The notes below the pieces were generated by a model. The model was not told the origin of the DNA. It saw only the letters and a program-made list of their open reading frames with translations, and did not search any database. A stretch of 64,000 nt of DNA, taken from Clostridiales bacterium. GTDB taxonomy: Bacteria; Bacillota_A; Clostridia; Oscillospirales; Oscillospiraceae. The stretch spans positions 149,769 through 213,768 of the forward strand of contig SFKX01000004.1 in assembly GCA_004553625.1 (NCBI GenBank). The letters run 5' to 3'. Below, piece by piece: positions 24,246 through 32,506 of the stretch (position 1 is its first letter; the number at the start of each line of letters is the position of its first letter). The position numbers and the translations under genes were made by a program.

Positions 24246-26177
24246 TCAGACGGCGCGCTGCATCGCGGCCGAGTAATCCACCTTGGCGGGCTCGAAGGGC
24301 GTGCCGCGGCCGGTATAGAACCTGCCGAAGAGCTCATAGAACTCGAGCCTCAGCGCCTGGATGCAGACGAGGACGGACTCTATCAGCATGACGAGCGCGT
24401 TGCCGAGGACGAGCCCGATGATGGAGTATCCGCCGCCGCTCGTCTCGGAGAGAGCGTAGACAATGAGCATCATGATGGCGTGGCAGATGGCGTAGGTGCC
24501 GACTCGCAGGAAGCTCAGGCAGTTGGAGAGCCAGGAGAGAAAGGCCTCGAACAGCTCGAAGAAGCCCTCCAGGAGCATCATGCCCGCGGAGGTCTTGTGG
24601 CCGTGCTCCTTTGGCGCGAGGCCGAAGAGCATCGTGAGCGGCTCGCCCAGCCAGATGGAGAGCAGCAGGAGCGCAAAGACCAGCCAGACCGGCCCCTTGG
24701 ACAGAAGCGAGGTGGCGAAGAGCGCGTCCGATACGGCGCAGCCGACGATCCCGGCGAGGAAGAGGACGCCCGTCACGCCGTTTGCGGAAAAGAGCGCGGC
24801 CCGGTAATCGTGCTGGCGGAAGGCCGTCAGGATGTTCAGGACTCCGCTTATCAGGATGAGCACGACTCCGCCGCCCGCGGAGACGAGCAGGATCTGCATG
24901 ACTCCGCCGCCCTCAAGGACCTTAAAGCCCGGCAGCAGGTGCTCGTTTCCGAACACGCTGCCGTATACAAAGCCGAACACGACTGCGGCACAGCCGACGG
25001 CGGCGAGGATACGCCCGAGCCACATTCCCTTTTTCTTCAGCATATATATGCCGATGAGCACAAGCAGCGCACCCTGGCCGACGTCTCCGAACATCACGCC
25101 GAAGAGCAGGCAGTAGGTGATGACCATGAAGATGCGCGGGTCGCACTCGCCGTAGGCGGGGTAGCCGTACATCTTTACGAAGGGGGCGAAGATTCGCGTC
25201 CAGAAGCTCTCTTTGAGCTTGACGGGGACGTGGCCGTGGTCGCCGCGGCCCGGATGCTCGAAGGAGCAGACGCAGCCGAGCGCCTCCGCGGCGCGCTTGA
25301 AGTCCTCGGCGTCCGCAGCGGGCAGCCAGCCGGAGAGGAAGAACTCGTCCCCGTCGTAGCCGGCATACTGCCGCAGGGCGAAGCCCTCGCTCATATATTT
25401 GAGCCAGGACCAGCGCGAGAGCGCCTCGTCTCTCTCCCTCTGGGCGAGCCGGCCGAGCTCTTCGGAGAGGGCCTGGGCCTGTTTTCTGGCGGCGTCTGCC
25501 TCGGCCCGGAGCTCTTCCATGCGCTTTGCGGGGACTCCGGTGAGCCCGGCGGCGTTGGGCGGGTCCTCCGGCTCAAAGCCGTATTCGACCAGCCGCTCCT
25601 CCTCGCGCAGGACTCCTCCCTGCAGGGTCAGCAATATACAGCAGACCTTGTCCCCGGCGAAGCCGGAGCGGAAGAGGAAAGCGCCGTGTTCCTTTTCGGC
25701 CTCGGCGCGCAGCTCGTCCCAGAGCTCGGGCTCCACCCGGCCGAAGCGCAGACGCATGTGACTGACGTCCAGCAGCTGCCCCAGGTCCACGTCCAGGAGC
25801 GAGAAGGGCTCAAATCGGGAGATGAGCTCCTCGTCGTCCTGGGCGAGGCTGGAGGCGGCGTTCCTCTGCGTTATGACGCGGGTCGCCGCGCCGGACACGC
25901 GGGAGATATACTCCGTGCAGTCCTCGAGCGTCCAGCCCCTGTCGCGGAACTCGGCGAATTCCGCGCGGATTCCCAGCTTTGTCAGCAGGGCCGCGGCGGA
26001 ATCCAGCGCGGGACGGAAGGGGTCCTCTCCTTCCGGGCGGAGCAGGCCGCGCCTGCCTCCCAGCGTCGCGGCGGAGAGGGGGTGGAACTCCCTGTCCAGT
26101 ATCAGTTTGTGTATGGCCTCGTCCAGCAGTTCCGCCGGACCGGAGACCAGGGCTTTAAGCAGTTTTTCAGTGGCCAT
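24246..26177 (-). CDS. atpI: V-type ATP synthase subunit I (a subunit)
   Basis: Stator membrane subunit, 643 residues, which forms the ion half-channels next to the K ring. The N-terminal half is soluble and contains a coiled coil (A-E-A-D-A-A-R-K-Q-A-Q-A-L-S-E-E). From about residue 330 there are seven or eight transmembrane helices including F-G-V-M-F-G-D-V-G-Q-G-A and the helix with L-S-N-C-L-S-F-L-R-V-G-T-Y, where the conserved arginine faces the ring glutamate. Length and order are normal. Confidence 0.94.
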   Translation of the reverse strand: MATEKLLKALVSGPAELLDEAIHKLILDREFHPLSAATLGGRRGLLRPEGEDPFRPALDSAAALLTKLGIRAEFAEFRDRGWTLEDCTEYISRVSGAATRVITQRNAASSLAQDDEELISRFEPFSLLDVDLGQLLDVSHMRLRFGRVEPELWDELRAEAEKEHGAFLFRSGFAGDKVCCILLTLQGGVLREEERLVEYGFEPEDPPNAAGLTGVPAKRMEELRAEADAARKQAQALSEELGRLAQRERDEALSRWSWLKYMSEGFALRQYAGYDGDEFFLSGWLPAADAEDFKRAAEALGCVCSFEHPGRGDHGHVPVKLKESFWTRIFAPFVKMYGYPAYGECDPRIFMVITYCLLFGVMFGDVGQGALLVLIGIYMLKKKGMWLGRILAAVGCAAVVFGFVYGSVFGNEHLLPGFKVLEGGGVMQILLVSAGGGVVLILISGVLNILTAFRQHDYRAALFSANGVTGVLFLAGIVGCAVSDALFATSLLSKGPVWLVFALLLLSIWLGEPLTMLFGLAPKEHGHKTSAGMMLLEGFFELFEAFLSWLSNCLSFLRVGTYAICHAIMMLIVYALSETSGGGYSIIGLVLGNALVMLIESVLVCIQALRLEFYELFGRFYTGRGTPFEPAKVDYSAAMQRAV

Positions 26178-26198
26178 TGCGCCCTCCCTTGGTTCCGT

Positions 26199-27233
26199 CT
26201 AATCCATATATCCTGCGGGGGAAAGTCCGTATTGCAGCGCCACAAAGGCACGGCGCAGCATCCGCGCCTCCCCCTCCTTGAGCTGTAGGAAAGCATCCAC
26301 GACGCTGAGGTTCGGCGCGCCGTGCATGACCTTTCTGTAGAACGCGCGTTCCGCCGCGCGGACCAGTCCCTCCGGCGAGGCGCCCTCCACTCCGGAGAGC
26401 CACTTGCCCAGCCTGGAGCCTCTGAGCTCCGCGAGCGCGTCCTCGTCCGTATCCGCCTCGAGGATGCGGCGTTCCATCTCCGGGCCGAGCGCACCGTGCA
26501 TGGGCAGCAGCAGCCGCATCGCCTCCTGTACCGGCGTGCCGAAGCGGCGCAGACGCAGGAGGTAGGAGATGTTGAGCATGTCCGCCCGGAAGGAGACCGT
26601 TCTCATGAGCTCGCGCTTTGCCGGGCCGTCGTAGCCCGTGTGCAGGAGCCTGTCGAGGCTGCGGTAATACTGACCCTCGAGCCGGAGCGCGGCCTCGTTG
26701 AAGGCGGGCTTGCCGGTCTTCGGGTCCAGCTCCAGCTCGCGCATGGCGGGGCCGTAGATGCTCCCTGCCGCGCCCTCCAGGACATCCTGGAAGCTGCGCG
26801 CCTCCCTGAGCCGCTTGGCGTCCAGCCCGGGCATGAGCTTGAGCGCCGCCGCGGGCAGGTAATAGCTCTCCTCCACCGCGCCCTCGGAGAGGCGGCGCAG
26901 GGCGGAGAGGATCAGCTTGAGCTCCGCCTCGTAGGTCATGAAGATGAGGAACTTCTTCGAGGCGTCGTTGGCGAACCTGTAGAGCCGCTCGTAGTCCTCG
27001 AACAGGCAGCGGCTCAGGGCCTCGGCGAACTGGACGTCCGTTGCGCCCTGCGGGGGCAGGCCTGCGGCGGCCTTGTGCCAGGCCGGGCTGCGCAGCAGGA
27101 AGCTCAAAAGCTCCTCCGGCGTGCGCATGGAGGCTATCTTCTCCTTGTCCGCGTCGGACAGGAGGTGGGCGTACATCGCGCGCGCCTCCGTGGCAAGGGC
27201 GATGTCCATCGCCCGGCGTCCGCTGTTATTCAT
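26199..27233 (-). CDS. atpC: V-type ATP synthase subunit C (V0D/AC39)
   Basis: Funnel-shaped subunit of 344 residues that joins the central stalk to the K ring. The all-helical sequence with three similar segments, including S-F-Q-D-V-L-E-G and Y-D-G-P-A-K-R-E-L-M-R-T, plus E-A-R-A-M-Y-A-H-L-L near the start, fits V0D/AC39. The start at 27233 overlaps the stop of subunit H (ATGAATAA). An in-frame ATG 21 bases later has no better ribosome binding site. The N-terminus is shorter than in many relatives, so sequence-only identification also leans on the operon position. Confidence 0.85.
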   Translation of the reverse strand: MNNSGRRAMDIALATEARAMYAHLLSDADKEKIASMRTPEELLSFLLRSPAWHKAAAGLPPQGATDVQFAEALSRCLFEDYERLYRFANDASKKFLIFMTYEAELKLILSALRRLSEGAVEESYYLPAAALKLMPGLDAKRLREARSFQDVLEGAAGSIYGPAMRELELDPKTGKPAFNEAALRLEGQYYRSLDRLLHTGYDGPAKRELMRTVSFRADMLNISYLLRLRRFGTPVQEAMRLLLPMHGALGPEMERRILEADTDEDALAELRGSRLGKWLSGVEGASPEGLVRAAERAFYRKVMHGAPNLSVVDAFLQLKEGEARMLRRAFVALQYGLSPAGYMD

Positions 27234-27633
27234 CCTTCTGCCCCAGGGCGAGCGCCAGCACCCGGTCCACATAGCCGGGGCGCTTTGCCTCATATCTGCG
27301 GCGGAGCCGTTCGCGCGTTTCAGCGGCGGCAGCCCTGTCTTTTTCTATCTCGAGCTCGGCGCGGGCGTGCTCGGCCTCGGCGTCTTTGGCCATGGCGGCG
27401 CGCGTCTCCCGCCGCACCTGGGCGAGCATCTCGTCCTTTGCGGACTGGACCCGCGAGCCCAGCCGCGCGCGGTACTCCTCCGCGGCGTCCTCGATCTCTT
27501 TTGCCTTCTGCTCGGCTTCCAGCAGGGCGTGCAGGACGAGCATATCCGCCGCGGTCTCCCGCTCCAGCCGCTCGCGCCGCTCCTCGGCCTCGCGCTGGGC
27601 GCGGACCTCCTCCTGCGCCTTTATCTGCTTCAT
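27226..27633 (-). CDS. V-type ATP synthase subunit H/G-like coiled-coil protein
   Basis: Protein of 135 residues that is almost entirely one charged helix (E-E-R-R-E-R-L-E-R-E, A-E-H-A-R-A-E-L-E-I-E-K-D-R-A-A). It ends R-P-G-Y-V-D-R-V-L-A-L-A-L. This is the expected shape of the peripheral-stalk partner of subunit E (H or G), and it is the first gene of the operon, as usual. The ATG at 27633 has its GGAGGAGG rather far upstream (about 20 bases); a TTG 9 bases upstream would give better spacing and may be the true start. Confidence 0.78.
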   Translation of the reverse strand: MKQIKAQEEVRAQREAEERRERLERETAADMLVLHALLEAEQKAKEIEDAAEEYRARLGSRVQSAKDEMLAQVRRETRAAMAKDAEAEHARAELEIEKDRAAAAETRERLRRRYEAKRPGYVDRVLALALGQKDE

Positions 27634-27682
27634 GGAATTCAAAAAGCCCCGCCTCCTCCGGCCTTTCGGCCTCTCTTTTCGT

Positions 27683-27711
27683 AACTTACAACATACCACA
27701 TTTCCGTCCAA
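27683..27711 (-). promoter_or_regulatory. Candidate promoter of the V-ATPase operon
   Basis: On the minus strand TTGGAC (27706-27711), 17 bases, TAAGTT (27683-27688). The leader then holds a small hairpin GGCCGAAAGGCC and GGAGGAGG before the first gene. On the plus strand TATACT at 27782-27787 is a possible -10 for apgM, with a weak -35. Confidence 0.6.
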
Positions 27712-27819
27712 AAGTGAAGTCATTTTTACACGCCCCTCCCGCTCGCGGAAACTCGCTCTTTCCTTTGGCCGGAAATTGAGTTATACTACGCACAAATGAG
27801 CACAAGAGGAGGAAGATAG

Positions 27820-29055
27820 ATGAAATACGTCCTCATAATAGGCGACGGTATGGCCGACGACCCGCTGGAGCAGCTGGACGGCAAGACCCCGCTGGAAGTC
27901 TGCAAAAAGCCCTTTTTCGACTCGCTCTGCGCAAAGGCGGAGCTGGGCCTGGTCAAGACCATCCCGGAGGGCTTTCCTCCCGGGAGCGACACGGCCATCA
28001 TGTCCATCTTCGGCTGCGACCCGAGGAAGTATTTTTCCGGCCGCGCGCCGCTGGAGCTGGCGGCCTCGGGCGGGGTCATGCCGGAGGGCGGCGCGGCCTA
28101 CCGCTGCAACATGGTGAACCTGGGCGGAGACCCCGCCGGCCCCTTTGAGGAGCGCGTCATGGTCTCGCACAGCGCGGGCTCCATAGAGGGTGAGGAGTCG
28201 GACGAGCTCGTGACCTGGCTCTTCGCGCAGCCCGAGTTCGCCGCCCTGGCGGAAGAGGCCCGGCTGACGGTCCGGCCCGGTTCGAGCTTCCGCCACCTCG
28301 CCGTGCAGGCGGAGGCGGACATAGCCGGCATCGTCCTCGCCCCGCCGCACGACCACCTGAACGAAAAGATCGGCCCCCTGCTGCCCCGCGGCTGCGCCAA
28401 CGCCGGGGTCCTGCTCGGCCTGATGCGCAAGGCGGCCCAGCTGCTGCCCGGGCATCCCGTGAACAAAAAGCGCGAAGCGGAGGGCAAGCTCCCCGCCAAC
28501 TGCATCTGGTTCTGGGCCGAGGGCAAGGGCGCAAAGCTGCCGAACTTTGTGGAGCGCTTCGACGCGGACGGCGGCGTCATCTCCGCCGTGCCGCTCTGCC
28601 ACGGCATAGCCAAGCTGGTTGGTCTTGAGGCGGTGAGCGTGCCGACCGCCACCGGCGAGTGGGATACGGATTACGAGGCCAAGACCGCCGCCGCCCTGAA
28701 GGTCCTGGAGTCGCACGACTTCGCCGCGGTCCACCTCGAGGGTCCGGACGAGGCCACGCACAACCACGACCTCGAGCACAAGATCTACAGCGTGGAGTGC
28801 CTGTCGGAGCGCGTGGCAAAGCCGCTCTGCGCCGAGCTGAGGCGCCGGGGCGAGGACTTCCGCCTGCTCATCCTCTCCGACCACCGGACCTTCATGAAAA
28901 ACGGAGCGCACGGCGAAACGCCCGTGCCGTATATGATCTACGACAGCCGCGAGAACGGCCCGGCCTCCGGCCTGGGCTATACGGAAAAGAACGGGGAAGC
29001 CGGTCCCTTCCTGGAGAGCGGCACAGAGCTGATGCCCCGGCTCTTCCAGCCGTGA
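27820..29055 (+). CDS. apgM: Cofactor-independent phosphoglycerate mutase (archaeal-type ApgM)
   Basis: Glycolytic enzyme interconverting 3- and 2-phosphoglycerate, 411 residues, of the alkaline-phosphatase superfamily. The N-terminal metal site is V-L-I-I-G-D-G-M-A-D, the nucleophile serine is in P-P-G-S-D-T-A-I-M-S-I-F-G, and the distal metal ligands are in H-L-E-G-P-D-E-A-T-H-N-H and L-S-D-H-R-T. It is about 100 residues shorter than the bacterial GpmI type and matches the archaeal ApgM family found in many Clostridia. GAGGAGGAAG precedes the ATG. It overlaps ispE by four bases. Confidence 0.93.
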   Translation: MKYVLIIGDGMADDPLEQLDGKTPLEVCKKPFFDSLCAKAELGLVKTIPEGFPPGSDTAIMSIFGCDPRKYFSGRAPLELAASGGVMPEGGAAYRCNMVNLGGDPAGPFEERVMVSHSAGSIEGEESDELVTWLFAQPEFAALAEEARLTVRPGSSFRHLAVQAEADIAGIVLAPPHDHLNEKIGPLLPRGCANAGVLLGLMRKAAQLLPGHPVNKKREAEGKLPANCIWFWAEGKGAKLPNFVERFDADGGVISAVPLCHGIAKLVGLEAVSVPTATGEWDTDYEAKTAAALKVLESHDFAAVHLEGPDEATHNHDLEHKIYSVECLSERVAKPLCAELRRRGEDFRLLILSDHRTFMKNGAHGETPVPYMIYDSRENGPASGLGYTEKNGEAGPFLESGTELMPRLFQP

Positions 29056-29909
29056 GCGGGCTGAGCATCGCCGCCCGGGCAAAGCTGAACCTATCTCTGG
29101 ACGTGCTGGGCAGGCGCGAGGACGGCTACCATGAGCTGAGGATGGTCATGCAGGCCGCGGAGCTGGCGGACGAGGTCTATGTCGAGCTGCGCGAGCCGGG
29201 CTTCTTCCTGGCTGAGACGAACCGGAGCTACATCCCCACGGACGAGCGCAACGTTGCCGTGAAGGCGGCGAAGGCCTTTTTCGGCGCGGCGGGCCTGGAC
29301 CACGGGGCGTACATAAGAATAGAAAAGCACATCCCGGTCTGCGCGGGCCTGGGCGGGGGCTCGTCGGACGCGGCGGCGGTGATCCGCGCTCTGAACGAGC
29401 TGTGCGGCTCCCCGCTGGAGGGCGAGGCGCTGCAGGCCGCGGCGGCGCGCGCGGGCTCGGACGTACCCTTCTGCCTGCTGGGCGGGACGGCCCTGGCCGA
29501 GGGCCGGGGCGAAGTGCTTACGGCGCTGCCGCCCCTGCCGGAGACGCCCGCCGTAATCTGCATGCCGCACTTCGGCTGCTCCACTCCGGAGCTCTTCTCC
29601 CGCCTGGACGGGCTTCGGACCCGCTGCCGCCCGGATACGAAGGGCCTCATCTCGGCCCTGGAGGCCGGGGACCTCGGCGGCGTGGCCCGCAGGATGTACA
29701 ACGTGTTCGAGGACGCGCTTGACCGCCGCGCCGCCCAGGCCGTGGGCGAGATAAAACGCCTGCTGCTGGATAACGGCGCGCTCGGCGCCGTGATGAGCGG
29801 CTCGGGCTCCGCGGTCTACGGTCTCTTCCCGGACGAGGGCTCCGCCCGCGCCGCCGCCCGCGCCGCGGAATACTCCTGCCGCGAAGTGTTCCTCACAAAG
29901 ACCGCCTAA
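29052..29909 (+). CDS. ispE: 4-diphosphocytidyl-2-C-methyl-D-erythritol kinase
   Basis: GHMP kinase of the non-mevalonate isoprenoid pathway, phosphorylating CDP-ME, 285 residues. Landmarks are A-R-A-K-L-N-L-S-L-D-V-L-G-R-R-E-D-G-Y-H-E-L at the start, the ATP loop P-V-C-A-G-L-G-G-G-S-S-D-A-A near residue 95, and M-S-G-S-G-S-A-V-Y-G near the end. The start is GTG in the overlap GTGA with the apgM stop, the only position that gives the conserved N-terminus; the open frame upstream of it is in a shadow of apgM. Pairing with apgM suggests co-transcription, not a shared pathway. Confidence 0.95.
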   Translation: MSGLSIAARAKLNLSLDVLGRREDGYHELRMVMQAAELADEVYVELREPGFFLAETNRSYIPTDERNVAVKAAKAFFGAAGLDHGAYIRIEKHIPVCAGLGGGSSDAAAVIRALNELCGSPLEGEALQAAAARAGSDVPFCLLGGTALAEGRGEVLTALPPLPETPAVICMPHFGCSTPELFSRLDGLRTRCRPDTKGLISALEAGDLGGVARRMYNVFEDALDRRAAQAVGEIKRLLLDNGALGAVMSGSGSAVYGLFPDEGSARAAARAAEYSCREVFLTKTA

Positions 29910-29914
29910 AGCGA

Positions 29915-29947
29915 CTTGTCTGAGAAGGCGGAGCCTTCTCAGACAAG
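29915..29947. terminator. Perfect 15-bp hairpin after ispE
   Basis: CTTGTCTGAGAAGGC (29915-29929), loop GGA, then its exact complement to 29947. It lies 5 bases after the ispE stop and directly next to the dispersed repeat, and may be its outer arm. A G-tract, not a T-tract, follows, so termination on the plus strand is not certain. Confidence 0.6.
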
Positions 29948-29949
29948 GG

Positions 29950-30056
29950 GGGGTTGCGCTGCGCTGCGCGCCTCGCTTTGCTCGACGCTCGCTCCGCGAG
30001 AAGTATTTTTGGCGACGTACACGCCGCCGCCAAAAATGATTGCAATTTATTTCGCG
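29950..30056 (-). repeat. Dispersed structured intergenic repeat, copy 2
   Basis: This is the reverse complement relative of 15450-15556. It lies between the convergent ispE and SGNH genes. Arms ATTTTTGGCGAC (30005-30016) and GCCGCCAAAAAT (30026-30037) enclose GTACACGCC, the exact complement of the loop in copy 1. Stem bases are changed to another pairing set, and the flanking blocks GCCTCGCTTTGCTCGAC and TTTATTTCGCGG are conserved. Confidence 0.8.
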
Positions 30057-30061
30057 GTTGC

Positions 30062-30850
30062 CTATCTGTATGCGTGGGTACGGATGTAGTCCAGGACCAG
30101 GCCGTGCGCCTCGGAGTTGAGGTGGTAGCCGTCTCCGATGTGCAGGTCCTCGGGCAGGCTGCCGTCCTCACCCCGGACCGCCGCGGCGAGGTCTATGCAG
30201 CGCAGGCCCTCCGCCTCGGCTATCTCATATATCCAGGCGCTGGCCGCGGCGAGCTTGTCGTTGTTGATGTCGCCCTGGTATGGGTAGCTCTCCGCCACGG
30301 GGAAGAGCGAGGCGCACATTATCTTCGTCTCCGGGCAGGCCTCGCCCAGGGCGCGGACCAGGGCGGTGTATTCTTCTTTGAAATACTCCTCGTCCATGAA
30401 GGAAACACCGTTCTCGCCCAGGTTCACGATGAGGTATTCCGGCCGTTTTAGCGCCATGGCCTCCGTGACGGACATCTCCTCCCAGGTCTCGGGGTAGACG
30501 ATCTTGTCCACGCTCCAGCGGTTGAGGGTGAGCGTCCCGCTCATGGGCGTCCAGACCTGGGTGGTGTTGTAGCCGCCGGGGAGCAGTTCCTGGAGTCGCA
30601 GGCCGTTTGTGTTGCTGTCTCCGTAAAAGACGATGGCGTCCTGGTACTCCTGGCCCATGTCCTCCGTCTCACCCAGGAGGGTGGGCGGCGGCGTGGGCGA
30701 GGGCGTCGGTTCCGGGGTCGGCTCCGGCGTGGGTGCGGGCGTGACTGCCGGGGTCGGGGTCGCGGGCGGGGTCTCCGCCGGACCGGACGCGGCACAGGCG
30801 GAGAGGAGCAGGCAGGCGGCGGCCAGCGCCGCGAGCGCGGCCCGTCTCAT
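30062..30850 (-). CDS. SGNH/GDSL-like esterase lipoprotein
   Basis: Predicted lipoprotein of 262 residues: signal peptide, lipobox L-S-A-C, then a P/T/E-rich stalk (about 25-60) and an SGNH hydrolase domain. Block I is V-F-Y-G-D-S-N-T-N-G with the catalytic serine, the later N-L-G-E-N-G-V carries the block III asparagine region, and D-G-Y-H-L-N gives the catalytic Asp and His. The ATG overlaps the stop of the membrane protein gene (ATGA), so it is the third gene of that operon. It probably removes acyl groups from a surface glycan or lipid, but the substrate is unknown. Confidence 0.85.
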   Translation of the reverse strand: MRRAALAALAAACLLLSACAASGPAETPPATPTPAVTPAPTPEPTPEPTPSPTPPPTLLGETEDMGQEYQDAIVFYGDSNTNGLRLQELLPGGYNTTQVWTPMSGTLTLNRWSVDKIVYPETWEEMSVTEAMALKRPEYLIVNLGENGVSFMDEEYFKEEYTALVRALGEACPETKIMCASLFPVAESYPYQGDINNDKLAAASAWIYEIAEAEGLRCIDLAAAVRGEDGSLPEDLHIGDGYHLNSEAHGLVLDYIRTHAYR

Positions 30851-31665
30851 TCCAGGTCCAGCCGCCGGCCCAGCAGATAGGCCGTGGCCGCGTAGAGCAG
30901 GATGCAATAGGCGGCGTTCAGGACGATCCCGCCTATCAGGAGTGAATGTCCGAACTGGGCCAGCCGCCCCAGCGTCGGGATGGAGACGAAGGCGCTCAGC
31001 CTGTATCCGGTGGCGAGGGTGAGGAGCATGGTTAGCAGCTGCGATGCGAGTCCCAGGGCCAGGAAGATCCCTAGCGAGGCCAGGAGCTTGTGTCTGGAGA
31101 GCGTATGCCCCGCGGCCAGGGAGGCGAAAAACAGCAGGCAGCTCGAGAGCGTCCCCAGCAGGAGCAGCAGCAAAAACTCGAGCAGGACCGCGGCGAGCTC
31201 CGCCGCGCCGATGCCGTAGGCCGCGCTGAGTCGGAGCGCCAGGGCGCGCAGCTCGTAGAGCACCTGAGCCCACACCTCCGCCCGGAAAGCCACGGCAAAG
31301 AGGCAGCCGTAGATGCAGGCCCCCGTCAGCAGGAACCAGGCCGCCGCGGCGATGAGCTTGGAGCAGAGAAGCCCGTGTATGCTGACGGGCAGGCTGTGCG
31401 TGAGGTAGCCCTCCTGCGAGAGCATACTGCGGTAGAAGCGGTAGACGATGACTACGAGCGTCACCACCGCCAGCGCGATGACGGCGAGGAAAAACAGCAC
31501 GACGAAGATCGCGGAGACCGCCACGGCGACTCTGCCCGTGCGCTCTGCGCCGAGTCCGCGTATGCACAGGCCCGCCGCCGCGCTCATGACGAAGAGCAGG
31601 ACGATGAGCGGCAGGATGTAGCGCGCGGTGGCGGCGAATTCGTATTTGAGCAGCTTTTTCAGCAT
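30847..31665 (-). CDS. ABC-2-type membrane protein (permease component)
   Basis: Integral membrane protein of 272 residues beginning L-K-K-L-L-K-Y-E-F, a common start for ABC-2-type permeases of small Gram-positive exporters. There are about six hydrophobic helices at roughly 17-36, 48-74, 97-122, 145-178, 190-215 and 235-262. It overlaps the ATPase gene by seven bases and ends in the SGNH gene start. The pair likely exports or confers tolerance to a peptide or lipid, a role often seen but not provable here. Confidence 0.78.
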   Translation of the reverse strand: MLKKLLKYEFAATARYILPLIVLLFVMSAAAGLCIRGLGAERTGRVAVAVSAIFVVLFFLAVIALAVVTLVVIVYRFYRSMLSQEGYLTHSLPVSIHGLLCSKLIAAAAWFLLTGACIYGCLFAVAFRAEVWAQVLYELRALALRLSAAYGIGAAELAAVLLEFLLLLLLGTLSSCLLFFASLAAGHTLSRHKLLASLGIFLALGLASQLLTMLLTLATGYRLSAFVSIPTLGRLAQFGHSLLIGGIVLNAAYCILLYAATAYLLGRRLDLE

Positions 31666-32354
31666 CGAAACACCTCCCGGAACAGGGCGTCGAGGCTCAT
31701 GCCGCGCTCGCGGCGGAGCTGTTCCGCGGGGCCGGCCATGACCAGTCTGCCCCCGCCGAGGAAGGCCGCGTCGTCGAGGGCGGGCTCGAGCTCGGCTATC
31801 ATGTGGGTGGAGATCAGCACGGCGGCGCCCGGGGCGCGTCCGGCGAGTATGGTCTCGAGTATATAATCCCTTGCAGCCGGGTCCACCCCGCCGAAGGGCT
31901 CATCCAGCAGGTAGAGCTTTGCGGCGCGGCTCATGGCCAGGGCCAGCCGGGCCTTCTGCCGCTCGCCCTTGGAGAGGCTGCGCACCCTCGCCCGAGTATC
32001 GAGGCCCAGGCGGCGCAGGTGTTCCTCCGCCGCGGCGCGGTCAAAGTCCGCAAAGAAGTCGGCAAAATAGTCCAGCAGCCGGTGCAGGCGCATCCAGTCG
32101 GGCAGGTCCTGCCGCTCCGGCATGTAGGAGACCAGGGCCTTGGTCCCGCGTCCCGGCGCCTCGCCGCAGACCCGCACCGCGCCCCGCTCCGGCCTTATCA
32201 GCCCGGCGATCAGCTTTATGAGGGTTGTCTTGCCGCTGCCGTTCGGACCCAGAAGACCCAGAACTCGGCCCTCCTCCAGCCCTAGCGTCAGCCCCTCGAG
32301 GGCGAAGCCCCCTCCGTAGCTCTTGCCGAGCTCTACACATTCCAGTACCGGCAT
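31659..32354 (-). CDS. ABC transporter ATP-binding protein
   Basis: ATPase of 231 residues of the CcmA/bacitracin-export type. Walker A is GPNGSGKTT, Walker B is L-Y-L-L-D-E-P-F-G-G-V-D, and the H-loop is in L-I-S-T-H-M-I-A-E-L. The signature is unusual: L-S-K-G-E-R-Q-K instead of LSGGQ, a variant also seen in GntR-linked exporters of this group. CGGAGGTGAG precedes the ATG. It heads a three-gene operon with the permease and SGNH lipoprotein. Confidence 0.9.
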   Translation of the reverse strand: MPVLECVELGKSYGGGFALEGLTLGLEEGRVLGLLGPNGSGKTTLIKLIAGLIRPERGAVRVCGEAPGRGTKALVSYMPERQDLPDWMRLHRLLDYFADFFADFDRAAAEEHLRRLGLDTRARVRSLSKGERQKARLALAMSRAAKLYLLDEPFGGVDPAARDYILETILAGRAPGAAVLISTHMIAELEPALDDAAFLGGGRLVMAGPAEQLRRERGMSLDALFREVFRC

Positions 32355-32377
32355 CGTCTCACCTCCGTTTACACTCT

Positions 32378-32407
32378 ACAATAACATCGCTCGCAAAACA
32401 ATGTCAA
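32378..32407 (-). promoter_or_regulatory. Candidate promoter of the ABC-SGNH operon
   Basis: On the minus strand TTGACA (32402-32407), 18 bases, TATTGT (32378-32383), then the ribosome binding site GGAGGTGAG. The -35 is perfect and the -10 moderate. Confidence 0.65.
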
Positions 32408-32441
32408 TCGCCAAAAAGCGCGGTCCTTCTCCCTGCGGACG

Positions 32442-32483
32442 AAAAAGGCCCCCGCAGGGTCCCGGGAGGGACCGTGCGGGGGC
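32442..32483 (-). terminator. Terminator after ppdK
   Basis: GC-rich hairpin with arms GCCCCCGCACGGTCCC and GGGACCCTGCGGGGGC read on the minus strand, followed by CTTTTTC. It lies 24 bases beyond the ppdK stop. Confidence 0.92.
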
Positions 32484-32506
32484 GCTGCTGTTATTGGGCT
32501 AAAAAC

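Noticed and set aside
27786..29082. Minus-strand frames opposite apgM
   Set aside because: apgM has intact active-site motifs on the plus strand; the opposite frames are compositional shadows.
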